Shown piece after piece: positions 42,229-51,473 of a stretch of 64,000 bases of DNA (position 1 is the first letter of the stretch; every line of letters begins with the position of its first letter). Both the position numbers and the translations under genes were made by a program. This stretch comes from JBBDMU01 sp040905685 (GTDB lineage Bacteria > Bacteroidota > Rhodothermia > Balneolales > Natronogracilivirgulaceae). The stretch lies in NCBI GenBank assembly GCA_040905685.1, contig JBBDRB010000092.1, positions 20,006 through 84,005 on the forward strand, given 5' to 3'. The notes below the pieces were generated by a model. The model made no database searches. It saw only the letters and a program-made list of their open reading frames with translations, and was not told the DNA's origin.

Positions 42229-45099
42229 TACCATGGCATCCAGCATCCAGCCGGCCGGGTGCCTGCTTTGCCTGCCGGTTCCGTCGCTGATTTGATGACG
42301 GCATGAAAAGCCGTGGGCACATATGGCCGTATTCCCCGGCAGGGCTTCAATGGCAGGGAACAGTTTAAGGCGACCGATATCCATGGAAACACGGTAATGA
42401 TCCTCTTCATAGCCAAAGCTTCCGGCCATCCCGCAGCACCCTGTTTTCATATCAACAGGAGCATAGCCTGCCAGGCTTAGCATGTTCAAAACCGGATCGA
42501 TGCCTGTCATGGCCTTGGCATGGCAATGCCCGTGGACATGTACTTCTTCTTGCCGGGCATCAAAATGCTCACGCACTTCATGGGCCGGTATCCGTGTACT
42601 TATGAATTCCTCGAACAGAAAAGACTGAGCGGCTATCGTTTCGGCCTTGCCCATTTGCTCATCGCTGCAAAGATCAAGGTTCTCGTCACGGAAGGTAAGA
42701 ATTTCTGAAGGCTCCAGCCCAATCAAAGGAAATTTCCGGGCCAGTGGATACAGCCGTTCAATATTGGCGGCCACCTTTTCACGTGCCTGCCCCAGCAGTC
42801 CCTTGGATATCTGGGTCCGCCCGCTTTCCAGCGGTTCTGTCACCATAACCTGATAGCCCAGCTTTTCCATCACGAGAACCATGGCTTTGCCCATCTCCGG
42901 TTCATGGTAATTCATAAAATAATCCACAACCAGAACCACTTCCCTGCCCGGGTGAAGCAGCGCTTTTCCACCCCGGGACCGGTGCCAGTCCATAAACGTA
43001 TGGCGTTTGAACTGCGGCATCGTCCGGCCGGGGTGCACACCGATGAACGTTCGCAGCAGTTCTTTTCCGGCACTGGAGCTGTTGATGAAGTTCACCAACG
43101 GGTACAGCCTCGAAGCCAGCCCGTAAAATACTGAGGGTTCCCCGAAGAAACGCTCTGAAAGCCGGATGCCGTTATGACGGTGCCAGCCGTTCATAAACTC
43201 GGCTTTCATGCGGGCCATATCCACATTTGCCGGACATTCGGATTTGCAGGCCTTGCAGCTCAGGCACAGATCCAAAGCATCCCTGACTTCCCGTGAGTCA
43301 AAACCCTCACGTTGCCGGCCTGAAAATATCTGCCGGAAAACATTTGCACGTCCACGGGTGGAATCCTTTTCCTCCAGGGTCGCCATATAAGAAGGACACA
43401 TCGTTCCGCCGCTTTCTGATTTCTTCCGGCAGACGCCGGCTCCGTTGCATTTTTCAAGGGCTTCGGCAAAACCTTTCTCAGCCCTCCAGTTAAACACCGT
43501 TTCCACATCAGGGGTCTTATACGAGGGCGAGAAACGCAGATCCGACTCCATGGGTTTGGGATCCACGATCTTGCCGGCGTTCAGAATATTATCACCATCC
43601 CACAGCGATTTTACCTGTCTGAGCAGATCGACCATATCATCTCCGAGCACCCGCCCGATCTGATTGGCCCGTGCACGTCCGTCACCATGTTCGCCGGACA
43701 GGGATCCGCGGTAGGAACGGACCAGATCGGCGATTTCATCCGCCATGGTTTTCATCGTCGCGATACCCTGATCGCTCTTCAGATCAATGGCCGGTCTGAG
43801 GTGCAATTCACCCACGGAAGCGTGGGCATAAAATACACAGGAGCTGTGATGGCGGTCCAGCAACTTTTGAAAATCCCTGATGTAATCAGGGAGATCCACA
43901 ACCCTGACGGCCGTATCCTCGGTAAACGACGGCGTTTTGGTATCGGCCGACAAGCCCATCAGCAGGCCCAGCCCGGCCCGGCGCAGTTCCCAGACCCGGC
44001 CAATTTTTACGGGATCCGTTATAATGGGATGGGCGTAGCCGAGCTTTTTTCTGATCAGCTTTTGCCGCAGGTTTTGTGCATGCTCCGTCAGTTCTGCCAG
44101 GTCATTGCCCTGAAATTCGATGATGAGCACGCAGCGGGGCTCGCCTTCCAGGAAGAACCGGTTGTTTCGCTGCTCCGCATTGCCTTTGGTAGCGTCCAGG
44201 ATAATATCGTCTACCAGCTCAACGGCAGCCGGATTATGGCTAACGGCGTCAACGGTGGTCCGCATGGCTTCGTCCAGCGTTTCAAACTGGGCTATCAGCA
44301 GAGTTTTATGGCTCTCCACGGGTACCAGGTTCAGTTTTGCTGAGGTGGTCAGGGCCAGGGTCCCTTCACTGCCGCATAGCAGACCGGCCAGGTTAAACGG
44401 CTTTCCTCCCGGCGTCACCGGAGCCATTTCACAAAGCCTGTCCAGTGCGTAGCCGGTATTCCTTCTGATAATATCCGGATGAGGGAAGGAGGCCAGGATC
44501 TGCTTTTTACGGGTGGTCAGCAGCCTGAGCATGCCGCGATAAATCCGTCCTTCCAGGGTTTGCAGCAAAAGCTTCTGTTCTAGTTCCGCTTCTGAAAGCG
44601 GACCAAATATAGCTTCCGACCCGTCGCTCAATACCACCCCGACTTCGGTGACATGTTCACGAGTGGTTTTGTATTTTATGGAATAAGAACCTGAAGAGTT
44701 ATTGCCGATCATTCCGCCTATCATGCACCGGTTGGTAGTGGAGGTATCCGGACCGAACATGAGCCCGCTTTTCCCCGCTTCCCTGTTCAGCTGATCCCGT
44801 ATCACCCCGGGCTGTACCCTTGCATAACCCTGGCCAGGATTTATTTCAAAGATCCGGTCCATAAAACGGGAGACATCCATGATAATGCCACCCCCGGTCG
44901 CCTGCCCGGCAAGGCTGGTTCCGGCGGCCCGGGCCGTGATGCAGGTTCCCTCTTTCCTGGCCTGGTCGATCAGCGAACGCATATCCCCGGCCGTAGCGGG
45001 AAAAGCTACCCCTGCAGGAAGCTCTTCGTACATGGAAGCATCATTGGCATAAAGTCTGCGGGTAAGTTCATCCCGGTGAACATGCATAGCCTGACCCAT
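42223..45099 (-). CDS. FAD-linked oxidase fused to Fe-S/CCG domain (YdiJ/D-2-hydroxyacid dehydrogenase-like)
   Basis: The 958-residue fusion has an FAD-binding PCMH domain (ITARAAGTSLAGQATGGG, GNNSSGSYSIKYKTT), an FAD-oxidase C-terminal domain (FYAHASVGELHLRPA), two 4Fe-4S ferredoxin motifs (CLSCKACKSECP and a Cys-rich segment around residues 545-565), and CCG cysteine domains (VHGHCHAKAM, TGCCGMAGSFGYEEDH). This is the layout of YdiJ and D-2-hydroxyglutarate/D-lactate dehydrogenases that feed electrons to the respiratory chain. Substrate is not resolved. The frame runs to a TTG at 45114, but ATG at 45099 is preferred. It is divergent from gltB. Confidence 0.92.
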   Translation of the reverse strand: MGQAMHVHRDELTRRLYANDASMYEELPAGVAFPATAGDMRSLIDQARKEGTCITARAAGTSLAGQATGGGIIMDVSRFMDRIFEINPGQGYARVQPGVIRDQLNREAGKSGLMFGPDTSTTNRCMIGGMIGNNSSGSYSIKYKTTREHVTEVGVVLSDGSEAIFGPLSEAELEQKLLLQTLEGRIYRGMLRLLTTRKKQILASFPHPDIIRRNTGYALDRLCEMAPVTPGGKPFNLAGLLCGSEGTLALTTSAKLNLVPVESHKTLLIAQFETLDEAMRTTVDAVSHNPAAVELVDDIILDATKGNAEQRNNRFFLEGEPRCVLIIEFQGNDLAELTEHAQNLRQKLIRKKLGYAHPIITDPVKIGRVWELRRAGLGLLMGLSADTKTPSFTEDTAVRVVDLPDYIRDFQKLLDRHHSSCVFYAHASVGELHLRPAIDLKSDQGIATMKTMADEIADLVRSYRGSLSGEHGDGRARANQIGRVLGDDMVDLLRQVKSLWDGDNILNAGKIVDPKPMESDLRFSPSYKTPDVETVFNWRAEKGFAEALEKCNGAGVCRKKSESGGTMCPSYMATLEEKDSTRGRANVFRQIFSGRQREGFDSREVRDALDLCLSCKACKSECPANVDMARMKAEFMNGWHRHNGIRLSERFFGEPSVFYGLASRLYPLVNFINSSSAGKELLRTFIGVHPGRTMPQFKRHTFMDWHRSRGGKALLHPGREVVLVVDYFMNYHEPEMGKAMVLVMEKLGYQVMVTEPLESGRTQISKGLLGQAREKVAANIERLYPLARKFPLIGLEPSEILTFRDENLDLCSDEQMGKAETIAAQSFLFEEFISTRIPAHEVREHFDARQEEVHVHGHCHAKAMTGIDPVLNMLSLAGYAPVDMKTGCCGMAGSFGYEEDHYRVSMDIGRLKLFPAIEALPGNTAICAHGFSCRHQISDGTGRQSRHPAGWMLDAMVL

Positions 45100-45264
45100 A
45101 AAAACTAACCTCAAAAATAAAAAAAGCCTTTCAGGCTGATAATTTAAATAAATAATGGCACAGACGTGGAAAATGGAAATAAAAAAAAGAAAGAAAATTA
45201 TTACTTAACAGGAATAAAAAAGCGCTTTTACCGATTTGAGCCAGACTGAGTACTTTAATTTTAT

Positions 45265-45294
45265 TTGACATAGACGATTATTTTTGGGTAATTA
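45265..45294 (+). promoter_or_regulatory. Predicted gltB promoter
   Basis: TTGACA (45265-45270), an 18-base spacer and TAATTA followed by TG (45289-45294) lie about 75 bases before the gltB ATG. The rest of the 267-base gap is A/T-rich. It contains a GAAGCTTC palindrome near 45330, which may bind a regulator. Confidence 0.5.
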
Positions 45295-45366
45295 TGAGAC
45301 TCTAATATATTTAAAAAGCTTCCAGAAGCTTCTTTAAGGATATATCCTCATATAAAAAACCCACAG

Positions 45367-48300
45367 ATGATTCCTGAAGGTTACAACGAAGAAAGATCAG
45401 CATGCGGTGTTGGTTTTATTGCCAGTCGCAAAAACGAATATACCCACAAAAATCTGCAAGATTCACTTCACGCCCTGCGCTGCGTGGAACACCGGGGCGC
45501 TTGCGGGGCCGATCAGATTACCGGCGATGGTGCCGGCATCATGACCGACATCCCATTCGAACTTTTTGGGTATCAAAAAAATGAAGTAGCCGTAGCCACC
45601 CTGTTCGCTCCCCCCCTGAAAGAGCGGCGGGAAATTGCCCTTAAAGTCTTTGAAGAGACCTTTACATACATGGGCCTGGAGGTTCTTGAATACCGCGATG
45701 TGCCCATCAATAAGAACGTCCTGGGGAAAGATGCCTTAGAAGCCCTGCCCTGCATTATGCATGCGTTCATCAAACGCCCGGCCCACTGCCGCACAAAAGA
45801 TTCATTTGAAAAGCTTATGTATGCGGCAAAGCAGCTTACCCGAACCAGGGAAAAAGAACATAATATTGTTAAAGAATTCTTTTTTACTTCTCTTTCGGCC
45901 AGCACCATCGTTTATAAAGCCCTCTCGCGTTCTGATGCGCTCGATAGCTTTTACCTGGACCTGCAGAATCCAAAATTCAAGACGCGTTTTAGCCTCTTTC
46001 ACCGGCGTTTCAGCACCAATACCAAGACCTCCTGGGATAAAGCCCAGCCTTTCAGGCTGATAGGCCATAACGGGGAGATCAACACCATCACCGGAAACCG
46101 GTCCTGGGCTTATTCCCGCGAAAAATCATTAGGGCTGCCTACCGATGAGCTGCTTACCCACACGAAGGTTAGTGACTCCGGCAGTTTTAATGAGATGGTT
46201 GAAGCCTTGCGATACCGCAGCAGCATCCCCCATATTGAGGATATTCTGGCCATCATGATACCTCCTGCCAATCAGGACAATTCCTTTTACCGGTTCTGGA
46301 GCCGGGCTATGGAACCCTGGGATGGGCCGGCCTTCATCACCTATGCCAACGGAACCTCCCTCGGTGCCCGGCTGGACCGCAACGGGTTTCGTCCATGCCG
46401 TTGGGCTATGACCGAAGATCATCTATACCTGAGTTCGGAAGCGGGATCTTTTGAGATTGATGAGAGCAAAATCACTTCGAAAGGCTCGCTGCATGCAGGA
46501 AGCGGGATCAAGATTGATCTGGAAGATGGGGAAGTTCATTTTCGCGACCCCAGCCAGTCCCGCGAAAACCATGATGCCAAATTTGACCCCCGCCTGGTAC
46601 CCCTTATTGAGACTGCCCTGAAGGAGGAGGACAGGAGCGAGACCGGCAAAACCCTGCATAATTATACGAAAGAGGATCTGGAGAAATACCTCATTCCCAT
46701 GATTACCGAAGCCAAAGAGCCTATTGGTTCCATGGGCGATACGGCCAGGCCGGCCATCTTTTCAGAACAGCCCCGGTCCTTCTTCGATTATTTTTACCAG
46801 AACTTTGCCCAGGTGACCAATCCACCGCTGGATTACCTCCGTGAAAAAATGGTCACCAACCTGGTCACCAGCCTGGGAAGAAGGCCTAATATTTTTGCAC
46901 CCAAAGAATTGATCCCGCCCACGGTTGGATTTAATCTGGAAAGCCCGGTCATTAGCCTCGGGCAGATGAAAACGCTGCGTACGCTGAAGAAATCACAGAG
47001 AAGCAAATCCAGATTTCAAGCCATTGAGTTCAACATGCAGTTTAACCGTTGCCACGGAACGGTGGGTTTCAAATCGGCCATAAAAAAACTTGCCACGGAT
47101 GTTATCCATGCTGTCGAAGGCCAGGCTTCCCTCATCATTTTAACCGACCGCAACTCCACTTACCTGAACCCGCCCATTCCCAGCCTGTTGGCACTCCGGG
47201 CCGTGGTCAATGCCCTGAACGAGTCCGGTTTGCGATTGAAAACATCAATCCTGGTTGATACAGCCGAAGTTCGTACCACCCATCAGCTTGCCGCCCTTGT
47301 CGGATTCGGCGCTACGGCGGTATGCCCTTACCTGGCCCTGGAAATAGCCCGGTTTGAAGAAAATAAAAATCTGAATGACCTGGATCCGGACCGCAAAGAA
47401 AAGAACCTGATCTACGCTCTGGAATCCGGATTGCTGAAGATCATGTCCAAATCCGGAATCTCCGTCGTGAAAAGTTACCAGAGTTCGAAACTGTTTATGG
47501 CCGTGGGGATCGGCGATGAAATAGCCCGCGAGTTTTTCCCGGGATTATACAGCCCTATCAGCGGCATAGGTATTAATGAGCTCGTGGAACAAATTCTTGC
47601 TAACACCGCCCGGGCTGAAGATCTGACAGAAGAAGAAAAACTTATTCATACGTATCAGTTTAAAGAGCACAACCGCGGGAAAAAAGGGGAGAAACATTCC
47701 ATGACCAATCCCCGGTCCAGGGTTATCCATCAACTCGTCAGGGAAGAGCATACCAAAGACAAAGCAGCTGAACTATACAAAGAATACCTGACCCTGGGCC
47801 AGGTGGACGACCCCGTTAATATCCGTCATCTTTTTAAACTTAAGAAAGCGTCCAGGCCGGCTGACATTGAAAACGTGGAATCCCGTCAATCCATCCATTC
47901 AAGGTTTGGATCGGGAGCAATGTCATTCGGGGCGATCAGCGCCGAGTCTCAGCGTGATATTTTTCTGGCCATGAAGGAAATAGGCGGACGAAGCAACAGC
48001 GGGGAAGGCGGGGAGAACCCCTATTACTATAAGAACGGGGTAACGGCCTCCACCAAGCAGGTTGCCTCGGCCCGGTTTGGTGTTACCGCTGAATACATCG
48101 TCTCCGGTGAGGGCGTGCAAATCAAGATTGCACAGGGAGCAAAACCCGGTGAGGGCGGCCAGCTGATGGGCATCAAGGTAAATGAGGATATTGCACGGGC
48201 GCGTCATGCCAACCCCGGATTCGATCTCATTTCCCCGCCTCCGCTGCATGACATCTACAGCATAGAAGACCTGAAGCAGCTTATCTATGAATTGAAGCAA

Positions 48301-49797
48301 CTCAAACCTTCCCTGAACATCAATGTCAAGCTGGTAGCCGGGGCCAACATCGGAACGATCGCCGTGGGCGTTGCCAAGGCCGGGGCCGATGTCATTCACG
48401 TTTCCGGGGGCGACGGAGGAACAGGAGCCGCCACGCTGACCTCCATGAAACACGCCGGACTGCCCTGGGAATTTGGCCTGGTAGAAGTACACAAGTCATT
48501 AAGCATGAATGGCTTGCGAGAAAACGTAAAGCTTCGCGTTGACGGCGGGCTCAGCACGGGTAAAGATATTGCCATGGCCGCCATCCTCGGCGGGGAGGAA
48601 TTCGAGTTTGGAAAACTGCTGCTCGTGGCCGAAGGATGTGTCATGGCCAGGATCTGTGAGAAAAACACCTGTCCCACCGGCATTGCAACCCACGATCCCA
48701 AATTTAAAGCCAAATACAAGGGGCAGAAAGAACATGTCGTGAACCTGCTCAACTACCTGGCTGACGATGTCCGCCAGACGCTATCCGGCCTCGGGGTATC
48801 CAGCCTGGACGAACTTACAGGCCGCACCGACCTGTTGGAGGTCAATGAAAAGCACGCTGAACTGATCGGTCGAAAAAAAATAGATCTTACTTTCTTTACC
48901 GGAGAATCCTACTCCCAGCGGAATACCAAAGGCAACCTGTTTTTTGAGGGGATCAATGATCTCAATAGCTGGCTGTTAAGCGATTGCAGCCAGGTTCTGG
49001 ATGAAGAAGGCGATATTGAGCTTTCCTATCCGATAAAAACGGTCGACCGCGCCGTGCTTTCCACCCTTTCCGGTGAAATTGCCTCCCGCATACACCGCAA
49101 GCGTAAAAAAGTATTTGAAAACGGCCTTGAGTCTACGAAAGATTTTCGCTTTAACGGCAATATCCGCATCAGGTTTAATGGAAGTGCCGGACAGGGCTTT
49201 GGTGTTTTTTTAGTCGACGGGCTCGACATCGAACTTCGCGGTGAGGCAAACGATTCGGTCTGCAAGAGCATGTCAGGCGGAAGAATGGTTATTCGACCGT
49301 CTGATGCCTCTTCGTTTGACCCTTCAGAGAATGCCATCATAGGAAACTGTGCTTTATACGGAGCCACCAACGGGATCCTTTATGTTAACGGGCAGGCCGG
49401 TGACCGTTTTGCCGTGCGAAACAGCGGGGCCACGGCCGTCGTGGAAGGGACCGGACTCCATGCCTGTGAATATATGACCAACGGGACGGTGCTTGTTATG
49501 GGTGAAGTCTCCCATAATGTGGGGGCGGGAATGACCGGGGGACAATTATACGTGCGTAAAGATCAACTCTCTTACGTGAATGATGAGTATATTACCCAGG
49601 TGGATATGAACGATGCCGATTATAAGGAGCTGGAAGATTTAATGCAGGATTATTACGATAAAACCGGAAGCAACACCGCCGCCAGTTGTTTGCAGGACTG
49701 GGAAAACGCCAGGGAGCGCTATGTGAGGCTGATTCCCGTCGGTGTGGTTGCCCGGATGATTATCGACGAGCAGGAGTCTTCTGAAGCAGCGGCATAA
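45367..49797 (+). CDS. gltB: Glutamate synthase large subunit (GltB type)
   Basis: Glutamate synthase makes two glutamates from glutamine and 2-oxoglutarate. The N-terminal nucleophile domain starts at Cys13 after a 12-residue propeptide (SACGVGF), with HRGACGADQITGDGAG. The central domain follows, then the FMN-binding barrel (GAMSFGAISAES, SNSGEGGENPYYY) and the 3Fe-4S cysteines in CEKNTCPTGIATHD. The C-terminal glucosyl-like beta-helix is GxxG-rich (SGGRMVIRP, GNCALYGATNGILYVNG). At 1476 residues it is full length. No gltD small subunit lies next to it, so it may be ferredoxin-dependent or use a distant partner. Confidence 0.97.
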   Translation: MIPEGYNEERSACGVGFIASRKNEYTHKNLQDSLHALRCVEHRGACGADQITGDGAGIMTDIPFELFGYQKNEVAVATLFAPPLKERREIALKVFEETFTYMGLEVLEYRDVPINKNVLGKDALEALPCIMHAFIKRPAHCRTKDSFEKLMYAAKQLTRTREKEHNIVKEFFFTSLSASTIVYKALSRSDALDSFYLDLQNPKFKTRFSLFHRRFSTNTKTSWDKAQPFRLIGHNGEINTITGNRSWAYSREKSLGLPTDELLTHTKVSDSGSFNEMVEALRYRSSIPHIEDILAIMIPPANQDNSFYRFWSRAMEPWDGPAFITYANGTSLGARLDRNGFRPCRWAMTEDHLYLSSEAGSFEIDESKITSKGSLHAGSGIKIDLEDGEVHFRDPSQSRENHDAKFDPRLVPLIETALKEEDRSETGKTLHNYTKEDLEKYLIPMITEAKEPIGSMGDTARPAIFSEQPRSFFDYFYQNFAQVTNPPLDYLREKMVTNLVTSLGRRPNIFAPKELIPPTVGFNLESPVISLGQMKTLRTLKKSQRSKSRFQAIEFNMQFNRCHGTVGFKSAIKKLATDVIHAVEGQASLIILTDRNSTYLNPPIPSLLALRAVVNALNESGLRLKTSILVDTAEVRTTHQLAALVGFGATAVCPYLALEIARFEENKNLNDLDPDRKEKNLIYALESGLLKIMSKSGISVVKSYQSSKLFMAVGIGDEIAREFFPGLYSPISGIGINELVEQILANTARAEDLTEEEKLIHTYQFKEHNRGKKGEKHSMTNPRSRVIHQLVREEHTKDKAAELYKEYLTLGQVDDPVNIRHLFKLKKASRPADIENVESRQSIHSRFGSGAMSFGAISAESQRDIFLAMKEIGGRSNSGEGGENPYYYKNGVTASTKQVASARFGVTAEYIVSGEGVQIKIAQGAKPGEGGQLMGIKVNEDIARARHANPGFDLISPPPLHDIYSIEDLKQLIYELKQLKPSLNINVKLVAGANIGTIAVGVAKAGADVIHVSGGDGGTGAATLTSMKHAGLPWEFGLVEVHKSLSMNGLRENVKLRVDGGLSTGKDIAMAAILGGEEFEFGKLLLVAEGCVMARICEKNTCPTGIATHDPKFKAKYKGQKEHVVNLLNYLADDVRQTLSGLGVSSLDELTGRTDLLEVNEKHAELIGRKKIDLTFFTGESYSQRNTKGNLFFEGINDLNSWLLSDCSQVLDEEGDIELSYPIKTVDRAVLSTLSGEIASRIHRKRKKVFENGLESTKDFRFNGNIRIRFNGSAGQGFGVFLVDGLDIELRGEANDSVCKSMSGGRMVIRPSDASSFDPSENAIIGNCALYGATNGILYVNGQAGDRFAVRNSGATAVVEGTGLHACEYMTNGTVLVMGEVSHNVGAGMTGGQLYVRKDQLSYVNDEYITQVDMNDADYKELEDLMQDYYDKTGSNTAASCLQDWENARERYVRLIPVGVVARMIIDEQESSEAAA

Positions 49798-49812
49798 ATC
49801 AGGAAAATCAAA

Positions 49813-50424
49813 ATGGACATTCAGGAAGTAGATTTTAATAAAGAAAACGGACTGGTTCCCGCCATTATCCAGCACAGCGAAGATTGCCGCGTGCTGATGC
49901 TGGGCTACATGAACCGCGATGCCCTTGAACATACACGGCAGACCGGCGATGTTACTTTTTTTTCCAGGTCAAAGAACCGGCTCTGGACAAAAGGGGAAAC
50001 CTCGGGAAACACCCTGAAGCTGGTCAGCATGCAGAAAGATTGTGACGGCGACGCCCTGCTGATTATGGCCGAACCGCATGGACCCACCTGCCATACCGGT
50101 GAAGAATCCTGTTTTCATGAATTTGAGCACAAACCCCCGTCAAAGTATTACCCTTTTCTCAAGCACCTTGAACAGCTGCTCATACAACGTAAAGCGGAAT
50201 TGCCGGAGAATTCCTACACGTCCAGTATGTTCCGCAAAGGCACCGATAAACTGGCTCAGAAAGTGGGGGAGGAAGCCGTGGAAACGGTGATAGCGGCGAA
50301 AAACGATAACGAAGAGCTCCTTTACGAAGCCTCCGACCTGCTGTTTCACCTCATGATGCTGCTGGTTGACCGGGGGGTGCCGCTATCCGCCCTCGTGAAA
50401 GAACTTGAGGATCGCCACCAATAA
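49813..50424 (+). CDS. hisIE: HisIE, PR-AMP cyclohydrolase / PR-ATP pyrophosphatase
   Basis: This is a bifunctional histidine enzyme of 203 residues. The N-terminal HisI domain (about 1-108) has VLMLGYMNRDALEHT, FFSRSKNRLWTKGETSG, QKDCDGDALL and TCHTGEESCF, the metal-binding Asp/Cys residues. The C-terminal HisE domain (about 110-203) has YTSSMFRKGTDKLAQKVGEEA and LLYEASDLLFHLMMLL. It follows gltB by 15 bases, so it is probably co-transcribed with it rather than with the other his genes. Confidence 0.97.
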   Translation: MDIQEVDFNKENGLVPAIIQHSEDCRVLMLGYMNRDALEHTRQTGDVTFFSRSKNRLWTKGETSGNTLKLVSMQKDCDGDALLIMAEPHGPTCHTGEESCFHEFEHKPPSKYYPFLKHLEQLLIQRKAELPENSYTSSMFRKGTDKLAQKVGEEAVETVIAAKNDNEELLYEASDLLFHLMMLLVDRGVPLSALVKELEDRHQ

Positions 50425-50451
50425 AAATGCCCACTGATCGAAAATTTCGGC

Positions 50452-50485
50452 TACGCGGTGCAGCATAACCGGCCTGGACCGCGTA
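50452..50485. repeat. 8-bp inverted repeat between hisIE and the FKBP gene
   Basis: TACGCGGT (50452-50459) and ACCGCGTA (50478-50485) are perfect inverted copies separated by 18 bases. No U-tract follows, so it does not look like an intrinsic terminator. It could be a regulator site or an mRNA hairpin in front of the lipoprotein gene. Confidence 0.6.
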
Positions 50486-50516
50486 CCAGGTATTACCCAT
50501 TAAAAACCTTAATATA

Positions 50517-51470
50517 ATGATTAAAAAAACACTGCCCCTCCTTATCCTTGGACTCAGCCTTTCCCTTCAGGGGTGCTATGATGGAGAATCCGATTTCGAT
50601 AAACGAGTGCGGATGGATGATGAAGCCATTCAGGCCCACTTGTCTGAACAGGATGTGATGGCCGAAAAAACAACGTCCGGCATTTATTTTGAGACCCTGC
50701 ATGAGAACGAAGGCGGACTGCAGCCAACGGAAAATCATGTAGCTTCCATTCACTATTCGATGCGGCTTTTATCCGGTAATGAAATCATGGAATCGAACGC
50801 CGACAGCCCTTACACCCTTAAGTTCAACTTCCTGCAAAATGCCATGATCCCGGAGGGAGTGCAGCAGGCTGTCACCCTGATGCGGGAAGAAGAAATATTC
50901 AGGTTTTACATACCCTCCTACTGGGCTTTTGGTGAATACAGCCATCCCGGCCTGTTCAGCGTCAATTCCAGTTTCATTGTTGAAGTCGAACTTGTCAGCC
51001 TTAAAACGGAAGAAGAGGTGCTGGAGGAAGAACTGGAGAATATCGAGAGCTACCTGACGGCTAACGGCTATCTGGATCATCCGGATGGGGAAAGCCTTCC
51101 GGACGGGTTATTTTACCTGCCGGTCAGCGAAGGCGATGGCATTTCCCCCCGCAGCACCGACCGGGTACAGGTGCACTACACCCTCAGCCATCTTGACGGC
51201 ACCGTAATCGAAACGACAGAGGGTGGCAATCCTGTACAGGCGCGTCTGGGCCAGGACCAACTGGTCAGCGGACTCGAAACCGGGATTAAAAAAATGAAAG
51301 AGGGTGGAGACGCCGTTCTGGTCATGCCCTCCTCTATCGCCCATGGAAAATCTGTACAGGTTATTCCCCTTAAGGTCCGCAGAGACTGGGCGGAAAGTGG
51401 CGAGATATCCCAGGGCGTCCCTCCTTACACGCCGGTCGTATATGAAGTTAACCTGGTTGAGGTTGAGTGA
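50517..51470 (+). CDS. Lipoprotein with two FKBP-type peptidyl-prolyl isomerase domains
   Basis: The 317-residue lipoprotein (lipobox LSLQGC) carries two FKBP-like folds. The first (about 52-165) has SGIYFETLHENEGG and ASIHYSMRLLSG. The second (about 190-317) has DRVQVHYTLSHLDGTVIE, LVSGLETGIKKMKEGGDAVL and the closing VYEVNLVEVE. The acidic linker TEEEVLEEELENIESYL joins them. Periplasmic FKBP proteins help fold exported proteins. The usual active-site aromatic residues are only partly kept, especially in domain one, so it may be chaperone-like. Its stop is three bases from the convergent hemD. Confidence 0.85.
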   Translation: MIKKTLPLLILGLSLSLQGCYDGESDFDKRVRMDDEAIQAHLSEQDVMAEKTTSGIYFETLHENEGGLQPTENHVASIHYSMRLLSGNEIMESNADSPYTLKFNFLQNAMIPEGVQQAVTLMREEEIFRFYIPSYWAFGEYSHPGLFSVNSSFIVEVELVSLKTEEEVLEEELENIESYLTANGYLDHPDGESLPDGLFYLPVSEGDGISPRSTDRVQVHYTLSHLDGTVIETTEGGNPVQARLGQDQLVSGLETGIKKMKEGGDAVLVMPSSIAHGKSVQVIPLKVRRDWAESGEISQGVPPYTPVVYEVNLVEVE

Positions 51471-51473
51471 CGA

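Noticed and set aside
43687..44343. 218-codon plus-strand frame
   Set aside because: It is antisense to the FAD-oxidase domain and has no family features.
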